Assembly: GCA_002788555.1 (NCBI GenBank)
Contig: PFRL01000050.1
Location: 1 to 15,315, forward strand
DNA length: 15,315 nt
Direction: 5' to 3'
DNA from: Parcubacteria group bacterium CG_4_9_14_0_2_um_filter_35_11
Lineage (GTDB): Bacteria > Patescibacteriota > Minisyncoccia > Minisyncoccales > GCA-002788555
How positions within the stretch are numbered: the first letter of the stretch is position 1; the number at the start of each line of letters is the position of its first letter. Positions 1-5,746 of the stretch are shown one piece after another. The notes under the pieces were generated by a model, which saw only the letters and a list, made by a program, of their open reading frames with translations, was not told where the DNA came from and ran no database searches. The translations under genes and the position numbers were made by a program.

Positions 1-743
1 TTAAAAATTATAACAAACTCGCCTTTTATTTTATCTTTTTCGATTTTTTCCATCACTTCTTCGATTCTCCCTCTATAAATTGTTTCAAATTTTTTTGTTA
101 ACTCTCTCGCAACCATAATTCTTATCTCTTGTCGCTTGTCTCCTGTCGCTAATTTTAATTCATTTAAGGTTCTTATTATTCTGTATGGTGATTCATAAAA
201 TATAACTGGATATTTAGAATTTACCACTTCCTCAAAAAATTTTCTTCTTTTTCTTTTTGCTGGTGGGAATCCCAAAAAGAGAAATTTTTCCATCGGAAAA
301 CCAGAAATTGAAGCAGCAGCAGTAACCGCCGAAGGTCCAGGAACTGGAGTAATTTTGACCTCCTTTCCTAACTCACTAATTAACTGACTAATTAATTTAT
401 TACCTGGATCAGAGATTCCCGGAGTTCCAGCTTCTGAAACTAAAGCTAAATTCCCCCCACCAGAAACTTCGTTTCGGTAGGGGGCTAGTCCCACACCGAA
501 CTTTGTTCTGGTGTGGGGTTTACCCTCTTTTAAAAGTTCTAAAATATAATTTATTTTCTGCAATTTCGAATGCTGGTGATAACTAAGAGTCGGTGTTTTT
601 ATCTGATAATGATCAAGTAATTTCTTTGTGGTTCTGGTATCTTCACAGAGTATCAAATCAACTTCTTTTAAAATTCTGATAGCTCTTAAAGTAATATCTT
701 CTAAATTTCCAATGGGCGTTGCCACAATATATAATGTAGACAT
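1..743 (-). CDS. rsmI: 16S rRNA (cytidine1402-2'-O)-methyltransferase RsmI, 3' end cut by window edge
   Basis: RsmI 2'-O-methylates C1402 in the decoding centre of 16S rRNA, using SAM. Translating the complement from ATG 743 gives MSTLYIVATPIGNLEDIT, then LCEDTRTT, LVSEAGTPGISDPG, PGPSAVTAA, FYESPYR and ARELTKKFETI, the conserved tetrapyrrole-methylase-fold motifs of this family in the usual order. The last codons seen read GEFVIIF, which is where RsmI proteins normally end, so only a few residues are missing beyond position 1. Odd feature: 22 extra residues sit between LLKEGK and NLALVSEAGTP, where E. coli RsmI has none; they are encoded by a palindromic double hairpin (453-518). The start lies 28 bp after the activase stop, so co-transcription with the activase trio is likely. 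There is no clear Shine-Dalgarno. Identity is secure; the effect of the insertion is unknown. Confidence 0.95.
   Translation of the reverse strand, partial: MSTLYIVATPIGNLEDITLRAIRILKEVDLILCEDTRTTKKLLDHYQIKTPTLSYHQHSKLQKINYILELLKEGKPHTRTKFGVGLAPYRNEVSGGGNLALVSEAGTPGISDPGNKLISQLISELGKEVKITPVPGPSAVTAAASISGFPMEKFLFLGFPPAKRKRRKFFEEVVNSKYPVIFYESPYRIIRTLNELKLATGDKRQEIRIMVARELTKKFETIYRGRIEEVMEKIEKDKIKGEFVIIF
128..148. repeat. Three 7-bp tandem units inside rsmI
   Basis: CTTGTCG, CTTGTCT and CCTGTCG follow one another on the plus strand. The total of 21 bp keeps the rsmI frame and encodes part of a loop around ATGDKRQ between the YES and ARELTK motifs. Similar TTGTCG/TAGTCG words recur in two intergenic regions (7335-7392 and 8754-8792). 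Confidence 0.5.
453..518. repeat. Inverted pair of palindromic units inserted in frame in rsmI
   Basis: Two hairpins lie side by side. Unit A (453-484) has arms reading CCACCAGAAAC and GTTTCGGTAGG around a TTC loop. Unit B (490-518) has arms CCCACACCGAAC and GTTCTGGTGTGGG around a TTT loop. The reverse complement of unit B closely resembles unit A, so this is one palindrome present twice in opposite orientation, separated by about five bases. The insert is exactly 22 codons between residues that are adjacent in ordinary RsmI, and it keeps the frame open. This is the pattern seen with Rickettsia palindromic elements inside ORFs; kinship to that family is not implied. Confidence 0.75.
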
Positions 744-771
744 GCCAATTAAAAAACTCTTCTCAATTTTT

Positions 772-1716
772 TTAAGAAGACCATTTACCGCACCGGTCTC
801 CCCAACGAGCAATAACTTCTCCCTCAATTCTGGCTTCAAGAACCTCGCATTGATTTGGGCATCCTTTACATTGAAAAGAAGTACATCTTATATCTTTCTC
901 AGACACCTCGAAGCCAAAAAACTTTGTCTTTTTTGGGGGTTTTTCTTTCACAATAAGGGCTACCCCAAAAGCACCGGCAACTGTATTGTATTTTGGGATG
1001 ATAATTTTCTCTTCTAAAGTCTCTTCGAATGCTTTCCTCATTCCAATATTCTCCGATACTCCTCCCAAAAACACTATTGGGGATTTTATATTCTTCCCTT
1101 TCGCAATATTTGCTAAAAAGTTCCGGACAAGGCCTTGACAAAGTCCTGCAACAATATCCTCAACTGAGTGGCCAATTTGCTGTTTGTGAATCATGTCTGA
1201 TTCAGCAAAAATAGTGCAGCGGCTTCCAATGGGAGTCGGACTCTTTGATTTTAGGGCAATCTCACCAAATTTTTCGATAGGAATTTTGAGCCTGAAAGCC
1301 TGCGCGTCCAGGAATGCTCCTGTTCCGGCAGCGCAAATTAAATTCATAGCAAAATCTACGGCTACTCCATTTTCAAGAATAATAATCTTGCTATCTTGAC
1401 CTCCTATCTCAATCACAGTTCTCACATCTGGAACAAAAAAGGCAGCTCCCTTGGCGTGAGCAGTAATTTCATTTTTTATTATATCGGCACCGGTAATAAT
1501 TCCGGTCAATTGACGGGCAGAACCAGTACTTCCCACTCCATTTATCTGGATGTTTTTAGGTAATTCTTTTTTCAAAATCCTTAAACCTTTTTTAACTGCA
1601 TTTATAGGATTTCCTTCTGTCCGAAAATAGAGAGCATGTAAAATCTCATTTTTTTCGTTAATAATTACAAATTTTGTAGAAATACTACCTACGTCAATTC
1701 CCAGATAAGTTTCCAT
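772..1716 (-). CDS. Acyl-CoA dehydratase activase (BadF/BadG/BcrA/BcrD ATPase family, HgdC-like)
   Basis: This is an ASKHA-fold ATPase of the kind that couples ATP hydrolysis to low-potential electron transfer into 2-hydroxyacyl-CoA dehydratases or benzoyl-CoA reductases. Visible motifs: phosphate 1 GIDVGSISTK (residues 6-15), GSTGSARQL (62-70), IGGQDSK (104-110), ICAAGTGAF (127-135) with Cys128, SRCTIFAES (165-173) with Cys167, and FLGGVSENIG (216-225). Cys128 and Cys167 correspond to the two cysteines that bind the inter-subunit [4Fe-4S] cluster in HgdC homodimers. A C-terminal extension carries Cys278, 283, 286, 290 and 309 (CKGCPNQC and GDRCGKW), a tail also known from large fused activases, so a second cluster is plausible. 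At 314 residues it is slightly longer than plain HgdC because of this tail. It starts 4 bp after the upstream gene. No dehydratase subunits are in the window, so the substrate is unknown. Confidence 0.92.
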   Translation of the reverse strand: METYLGIDVGSISTKFVIINEKNEILHALYFRTEGNPINAVKKGLRILKKELPKNIQINGVGSTGSARQLTGIITGADIIKNEITAHAKGAAFFVPDVRTVIEIGGQDSKIIILENGVAVDFAMNLICAAGTGAFLDAQAFRLKIPIEKFGEIALKSKSPTPIGSRCTIFAESDMIHKQQIGHSVEDIVAGLCQGLVRNFLANIAKGKNIKSPIVFLGGVSENIGMRKAFEETLEEKIIIPKYNTVAGAFGVALIVKEKPPKKTKFFGFEVSEKDIRCTSFQCKGCPNQCEVLEARIEGEVIARWGDRCGKWSS

Positions 1717-1720
1717 ATCT

Positions 1721-2785
1721 TTATTTATTGTATTTTATAAAATGATTATTTACTACTTCGGCAAAAGCCTCAATCCTTGTTTGAAGACCTACCTCGGCTA
1801 CTTGTTCGTCCAAAGATAAGGATAAAAATGGAACGCCGGTCTTTTGGTGAATTTTTTCTAAAATTGGCCTGACAGTAGTTTCGGGCATACAACCAAAGGG
1901 TAAAAGTTGGATTACTCCGTTAAATCCCTCTTTAGCAAAATGGAGCATTTCATAAATCGCATCTCGACCATGTCCTCCTACGGTTGATTCCAAGTAAGGC
2001 ATTATCTTTTTTTGAATTTGCCAATCTTTCCAAGGAAAAATTCCTTTTTTTAAATGATAAGTAAGGTTCATCTCTCGGTGTACCTCGATTCCTTCTCTGG
2101 CTAATTTTTCTTCTATTCCAAAATTTATACTCTCATCGCAAACCGTGTAAATTTCTCCAATTAGTCCTACCCTCGGGAGTTTTTTACTTCTATCAATTTT
2201 AATTTTCGAGATTTTTCCAAGAATCTCTTTTTTTATTTTGGTAAATTCTTTTTCATCTTTAACTTTATCTATCTTGTCAAGGGCCCATCTTAAAAATTTA
2301 CTAGTTTCGCCTCTTTCTTTTTCTCTAGGTCTTAAATAATTGGCTATCTTCTCTAATTTTTCAATCAACCTTAATTTTTTAAATGCAAACCGTCCTGCTC
2401 CCCAAATTTGCAATAAAGAAGCACCGGAAATCTCCTTTATTTTTGAATAAATTTCTTTTGGCGAAGTTTTCAAAACAATAACATCTATATTATAACCAGC
2501 ATCTTTTAGGGCCTTATTCTGAACTATCCCATAATATCTTTGACGACACGAACCTCCAACATTTTCTACCATTAGAACTTTTTCTGCTCCATTTTTTATC
2601 GCAACCAAATAGTTTCCAATATTCACTTTTAATGGAAAACAATAAAGTTCTGGCGCAATTTTTGAGCCTTCTTCAATAGCTTTTGAAGAAGTTTTCTCGG
2701 GAGGGATAAGATCTATCCCTAATTTTTCCAAAAGAGTTTTTATAGCAATAGTATAATTACCCCAGTAAGCAAAAGTATATTTCAT
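1721..2785 (-). CDS. Activase-associated protein, COG3581/DUF2229-like (HgdB-related fold)
   Basis: A 354-residue cytoplasmic protein of the group often annotated as CoA protein activase, normally encoded beside or fused to BadF-type activases. The sequence shows YCFPLKVNIGNY with Cys49, GGSCRQRYYG with Cys80, Cys216, LLPFGCMPETTVRP with Cys299, and the closing motif LDEQVAEVGLQTRIEAF (325-341). The same DEQxxExGxQTRxEAF motif ends the next protein (2944-3888), so the two are distant paralogues. Conserved cysteines suggest Fe-S cluster binding by analogy with dehydratase subunits; that is family inference. The ATG at 2785 is the first in frame after the palindromic element at 2790-2932, which therefore forms the leader of this gene. 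The stop is 4 bp before the activase start. Confidence 0.85.
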   Translation of the reverse strand: MKYTFAYWGNYTIAIKTLLEKLGIDLIPPEKTSSKAIEEGSKIAPELYCFPLKVNIGNYLVAIKNGAEKVLMVENVGGSCRQRYYGIVQNKALKDAGYNIDVIVLKTSPKEIYSKIKEISGASLLQIWGAGRFAFKKLRLIEKLEKIANYLRPREKERGETSKFLRWALDKIDKVKDEKEFTKIKKEILGKISKIKIDRSKKLPRVGLIGEIYTVCDESINFGIEEKLAREGIEVHREMNLTYHLKKGIFPWKDWQIQKKIMPYLESTVGGHGRDAIYEMLHFAKEGFNGVIQLLPFGCMPETTVRPILEKIHQKTGVPFLSLSLDEQVAEVGLQTRIEAFAEVVNNHFIKYNK

Positions 2786-2789
2786 ATCT

Positions 2790-2932
2790 TCGCCCCGACC
2801 CCCGTGTTAGACACCTTCAGATTACTCCAAATCGCGAAGCGATTTGGAGGCCACATTTTGGGTGGCGGGTGGGTTGTAGTCTAACGCTCTTTTTCCGCCA
2901 TAGGCGGGAGCTGTTTTTCCAACACGGGGCGA
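2790..2932. repeat. Nested palindromic (MITE-like) element between two activase-cluster genes
   Basis: A 143-bp non-coding stretch is built almost wholly of inverted repeats. Outer arms: TCGCCCCG (2790-2797) against CGGGGCGA (2925-2932), and CCCCGTGTT (2800-2808) against AACACGGGG (2921-2929). A second level pairs GTTAGAC (2806-2812) with GTCTAAC (2879-2885). Inside are a perfect 11-bp hairpin with a GAA loop (2825-2849), a CCAC/GTGG stem (2851-2864) and CCGCC-ATA-GGCGG (2895-2907). It looks like a miniature mobile or REP-like element that split an otherwise tight operon; a structured leader RNA for the 1721-2785 gene is the alternative. No target-site duplication is obvious. Confidence 0.75.
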
Positions 2933-2943
2933 GCTTTTAAAGT

Positions 2944-3888
2944 TTACTTTAATGTATCCCAAAAAGCTTCCAGTCTTGTCTGAATCCCTGCTTCTCCTGT
3001 TTGCTCATCAATCATTAAATATAAAAAGGGAATTCTATGTTTTTTAAATTCTCTTTCAACAAATTCCTTCAGAACAGCATCACAACCGCACAGGAAAGCA
3101 GAAATCTCGATAGCCCCGGCAATATCGTAATTTAATATAGTATTAATTTTCCCCATTATCTCTTCTCCAAATTCCCAATGCAAACGCGGTGCTAAATTTG
3201 GGGTGGACGTTGATGGGATTTCATTTATAAATATTGCCTCCCCGCCCACGCCTTCAATTTTTCTCTTTATCCCTATATTAGCATACTCATCGTATAAATT
3301 ATAGGGATGTGAAATTAGGATTATTTTTTTCTTTTCAGATTTTGCTTTCTGAAAGAAACTTTCTTCTGCTTCTTTTTCTTTTTGGTTTGTGACAGAAAAA
3401 GCTTTCTCAATTGCCTTTTTGACATCGGCATTTTTAGAAGTTTTCGCTATCGTTTTGGCAAATTTTTCGAGAGTTTTCTCGATTCTTTCTTTTTTTTCGT
3501 CGAGGGTAAAAGTTAAAATTTTAGTTTTAAGGAGAATTTTTGCTAGGTCTGGCATCCCAAAAAATTTGGGGCAGTACTCAAATACTTCTTGGGATTTGTA
3601 ATATAAATTTTGGGAGCGCATCCTTTTAGTCTTGAGCCTGGGAATAAAAATCAAATCCACTTTATTTTCTAAGAAAAGCAAATGCCCAAATAAAATCTTC
3701 ACCGAAAAGCAGGTTTCGGGATCGGCTATCTTCACTCCCATCTCTACAATTTCTTTATTTGTTTTTGGAGAAAGAACTACCTCAAATCCTAAATTTTGGA
3801 AAAACTCCTCCCAGAAGAAAGGTTGTTTCCAATAAAAAAGTGCTTGAGGTATTCCAAGAATTAGCTTTGCTCTTTTTGGAAATACCAT
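2944..3888 (-). CDS. Activase-associated protein, COG3580/DUF2229-like
   Basis: A 314-residue protein and first gene of the activase trio. It starts LGIPQALFYWKQPFFWEEFF and continues with ADPETCFSVKILFGHLLFL (Cys60), DLIFIPRL and EYCPKFFGMPDL (Cys106), typical of the predicted nucleotide-binding activase-related proteins of COG3580. Near the C-terminus SAFLCGCDAV gives two more cysteines, followed by IDEQTGEAGIQTRLEAF. The order COG3580, COG3581, BadF-type activase also occurs elsewhere in bacteria as three genes or as one long fusion. A lysine-rich, coiled-coil-prone stretch lies around residues 130-190. The ATG at 3888 opens the conserved region at once, so the start is well placed although no Shine-Dalgarno is visible. 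Expected role: partner in activating or maturing an Fe-S enzyme; target unknown. Confidence 0.83.
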   Translation of the reverse strand: MVFPKRAKLILGIPQALFYWKQPFFWEEFFQNLGFEVVLSPKTNKEIVEMGVKIADPETCFSVKILFGHLLFLENKVDLIFIPRLKTKRMRSQNLYYKSQEVFEYCPKFFGMPDLAKILLKTKILTFTLDEKKERIEKTLEKFAKTIAKTSKNADVKKAIEKAFSVTNQKEKEAEESFFQKAKSEKKKIILISHPYNLYDEYANIGIKRKIEGVGGEAIFINEIPSTSTPNLAPRLHWEFGEEIMGKINTILNYDIAGAIEISAFLCGCDAVLKEFVEREFKKHRIPFLYLMIDEQTGEAGIQTRLEAFWDTLK

Positions 3889-3920
3889 AAAAAATTAATA
3901 TTTTCTCTCTTTTAGTTTAA

Positions 3921-3985
3921 CCAGTAGTGAAAGTTCGAATGAGCTTCGCCCAATTCAATATTATTGTTTAAATTTCTACTACTGG
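3921..3985. promoter_or_regulatory. Structured intergenic region upstream of the activase trio
   Basis: CCAGTAGTGAAA (3921-3932) pairs with TTTCTACTACTGG (3973-3985), giving a long stem with one bulge. Within it is a smaller stem around GGGCGAAGCTC (minus strand, loop GAA, about 3937-3957). It lies in the leader or promoter zone of the COG3580-like gene. It may be a leader structure or another copy of the palindromic repeats that share a C-GAA-G tip. No convincing -10/-35 pair was found here. Confidence 0.5.
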
Positions 3986-4023
3986 GTTTATCTTCAAGAT
4001 TTTACCAACTTTTTCTTCAAAGA

Positions 4024-4049
4024 AAAACCTCGATAGGCATCGAGGTTTT
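4024..4049 (-). terminator. Intrinsic terminator after the zinc-ribbon gene
   Basis: An 11-bp perfect stem (4024-4034 with 4039-4049; core ACCTCGAT/ATCGAGGT) has a 4-base loop. On the minus strand it is followed by TTTTTCTTT, 17 bp after the stop codon of the 56-residue gene. The T-rich flank on the other side could let it work in both directions, but no plus-strand gene needs it. Confidence 0.85.
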
Positions 4050-4065
4050 CTTTTATAGAGAAATT

Positions 4066-4236
4066 TTAGCGCTGCCCACGATCTTCTCTCTTTTTCCGCC
4101 AACACTCTTTACAATAGATAGGTCTGTCCGGAGCTGGCTCAAAAGGTAATTCGGTAATCTTTGCTCCACATTCACTGCAAGTCCATTCGCCTTGATACGT
4201 GCGGCGCTCAAAATCTCTTGGTCTATCGAAAGCCAT
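4066..4236 (-). CDS. Small zinc-ribbon protein (CxxC-x18-CxxC), 56 residues
   Basis: The ORF runs from ATG 4236 to TAA 4066. The protein starts MAFDRPRDFERRTYQGEW, then TCSECGAKITELPFEP, then DRPIYCKECWRKKRED. Cys20, Cys23, Cys42 and Cys45 form two zinc knuckles, and the sequence is basic at both ends, as expected of a small nucleic-acid- or ribosome-associated zinc ribbon. Proteins with this C-x2-C ... LPFEP ... RPIYCxxC layout are familiar from Patescibacteria, with unknown function. It is bounded downstream by its own terminator (4024-4049) and upstream by another (4277-4313), so it is either transcribed from a weak promoter in the 40 bp before it or by read-through from the strong promoter at 4371-4398. 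No Shine-Dalgarno is visible. Confidence 0.85.
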   Translation of the reverse strand: MAFDRPRDFERRTYQGEWTCSECGAKITELPFEPAPDRPIYCKECWRKKREDRGQR

Positions 4237-4274
4237 ATTACTTAATATTGCTCAAATGTAATTCTTTTACAACT

Positions 4275-4364
4275 AAAAAGCGACCTTGAGATTCTAAAGT
4301 TTTAGGTCGCTTTACGGTAAACCTCGGTTTAACGAAGCTCCTTGGCGCCAAAACTTATAAATCT
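4275..4364 (-). ncRNA. Candidate small RNA or attenuator leader
   Basis: A consensus-like promoter (4371-4398) would start transcription near 4364, and a stem-loop plus T-run ends at about 4275, giving a roughly 90-nt transcript that contains no convincing ORF. It includes a self-complementary TTGGCGCCAA (4342-4351) and a near-palindrome TAAACC-TC-GGTTTA (4318-4331) ahead of the terminator hairpin. Either it is a free-standing small RNA, or it is an attenuator leader of the zinc-ribbon gene that starts 40 bp further on. No known RNA family was recognised. Confidence 0.4.
4277..4313 (-). terminator. Stem-loop terminator or attenuator before the zinc-ribbon gene
   Basis: AAAGCGACCT (4277-4286) pairs with AGGTCGCTTT (4304-4313), a perfect 10-bp stem with a 17-base loop. 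On the minus strand it is followed by a T-run (4279-4275). It lies between a strong promoter and the zinc-ribbon start codon. Confidence 0.75.
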
Positions 4365-4370
4365 TCCTTT

Positions 4371-4398
4371 ATTATATACCGGTAAGAAAAAAAGTCAA
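4371..4398 (-). promoter_or_regulatory. Sigma70-type promoter, TTGACT-N16-TATAAT
   Basis: On the minus strand TTGACT (4398-4393) is followed by a 16-base spacer and TATAAT (4376-4371). The -35 box directly abuts the terminator of the upstream EndoQ gene, which is typical of a new transcription unit starting at once. It is the closest match to consensus seen in the window. Confidence 0.7.
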
Positions 4399-4428
4399 CC
4401 CCGTTAGAACATTTGTCTCTAACGGGGT
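4398..4428 (-). terminator. Intrinsic terminator after the EndoQ gene
   Basis: ACCCCGTTAGA (4398-4408) pairs with TCTAACGGGGT (4418-4428): an 11-bp perfect stem and a 9-base loop. On the minus strand TTGAC and then a run of seven T follow. It starts about 10 bp after the EndoQ stop. The same CCCGTTAGA core recurs in the stem at 10168-10198. Confidence 0.85.
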
Positions 4429-4438
4429 CAAGTTTTCA

Positions 4439-5722
4439 TTAAAAAAGTGTTTTCTGATTTAATTTTTTCTCTTCTTCTCTATTAAAAATTTGCACTTTTC
4501 CATATTCCCCGTCATACCCAGGAATTATTTTAATCTCTCCTCTTCTGATTTTTTTTACCCCTTCTCCAACTTTCGGCGAAATTTTAATAATCTCTTCTAT
4601 TGGAACATTGAGTAAAATCTCAAATTCATTACCAAAATAATTTATTAGTCTTTGATATTCCTCATTTACGATTTTTGAGGTTGGCGTTGTCTGGGAAAAA
4701 ATCTCGGCAATTATTTCAACTAAGGGAACAATTTTATTAAAGGGACGGGCTTTGGTAGGCGTAAAGCCTTCTTCTCTATCTGCTAATGTATCTACTCGCG
4801 ATAAAACTCCTACGGTAACTGGCCTTCCACAATTTGGGCAGATACCGCCATATTTTTTTCGTTCTGCTGGAGAGAGCCTAACCCGACAGAGTCGATGGCC
4901 ATCGTAATGATATTTTCCTTCCTCGGGAAAAAATTCAATGGTAAAAACAAAACTTAAGCGGTCCCCAAATTTACTTTTCGAATCTAAAGAGCTATCTTTT
5001 TTAGGTTTTATTGCTTTAATAATTGAGTTATAAGTTAGATTTTCTCCTTCAAAGACATTGGCCTCCCTTCCAATTTTTGCCGGTGAATGAGCGTCAGAAT
5101 TTGAAATTAGGGTATATTTATCGAGAGCCGAAAGTCTCCAATTCATTGCCGGGTCTGAAGAAAGACCGGTTTCCAAAGCGAAAATATAAGAGGAGAGTTC
5201 TTCAAAACATTCTCTTAAAGAGTCAAAGCCAGAGCGAGAGCCAAAAAGAGAATACCAAGGTGTCCATACATGGGCGGGGACCATCAGACATTCTGGTGAG
5301 GAATTTAACATAATTTTTAACACCTCTTTAACATCCATGCCTAAAATTGGTCTACCATCAGAGCTTAAGTTTCCCGACCAAGACAGTTGAGTATTAATTC
5401 TCTCTACAACCTTAAAAGATGGTGCAAATATTATTAAGTGAATTTTTCTAACTTTGCCGTGCTTTAAATAGATACAGCTTATCTCAGAAGTTAAAATAAA
5501 TCTCACATTATTTTGCTGGTTGCTAAGTTTGTATAGTCCTTCTTCTGCTGGCTCTAATTTCGCTTTAAGTTCTTTTAACCATAAGGGGTGGGTAAAATCT
5601 CCTGTTCCCAAGACCGAAATGCCTTTTATCTTTGCCCATTTCTCGAGAGATTCAATATTCATATCTCTTGAAGTGGCCCGAGAATATTTTGAGTGAATAT
5701 GAAAATCACAAATATAACGCAT
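4439..5722 (-). CDS. Endonuclease Q-family PHP nuclease
   Basis: EndoQ enzymes (TIGR00375 type, known from Pyrococcus and some bacteria) nick DNA 5' of deaminated bases such as hypoxanthine and uracil, starting a repair route. This protein is 427 residues, the usual length. It begins CDFHIHSKYSRATSRDM, giving His8 and His10 of the PHP metal site, then GTGDFTHP (Asp42, His45), TSEISCIY (Glu80), KIHLIIFAP (His95), VPAHVWTPW (His151) and SNSDAHSP (Asp210, His212). After the PHP domain comes a zinc-finger region (Cys279, CPNCGR with Cys295 and Cys298) and the family-typical GVLSRVDTLADR. The C-terminal part has a helix-hairpin-helix-like stretch around SPKVGEGVKKIRRGEIKI. Relatives in candidate phyla are often labelled UvrD helicase because of fusions; no helicase domain is present here. 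It lies 24 bp after the permease, likely in the same operon. Confidence 0.9.
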   Translation of the reverse strand: MRYICDFHIHSKYSRATSRDMNIESLEKWAKIKGISVLGTGDFTHPLWLKELKAKLEPAEEGLYKLSNQQNNVRFILTSEISCIYLKHGKVRKIHLIIFAPSFKVVERINTQLSWSGNLSSDGRPILGMDVKEVLKIMLNSSPECLMVPAHVWTPWYSLFGSRSGFDSLRECFEELSSYIFALETGLSSDPAMNWRLSALDKYTLISNSDAHSPAKIGREANVFEGENLTYNSIIKAIKPKKDSSLDSKSKFGDRLSFVFTIEFFPEEGKYHYDGHRLCRVRLSPAERKKYGGICPNCGRPVTVGVLSRVDTLADREEGFTPTKARPFNKIVPLVEIIAEIFSQTTPTSKIVNEEYQRLINYFGNEFEILLNVPIEEIIKISPKVGEGVKKIRRGEIKIIPGYDGEYGKVQIFNREEEKKLNQKTLF

Positions 5723-5746
5723 AATGTTCGGATTTGAGAGAATGTC

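Noticed and set aside
628..1017. Plus-strand open frame
   Set aside because: Antisense to rsmI and the activase, whose motifs are unmistakable; no start signal.
3930..3960. GTTCGAAT resembling a tRNA T-arm
   Set aside because: No acceptor, D- or anticodon arm fits around it; it is part of a hairpin repeat.
5023..5313. Plus-strand open frame of 96 codons
   Set aside because: Antisense to the PHP/EndoQ gene with no recognisable product.
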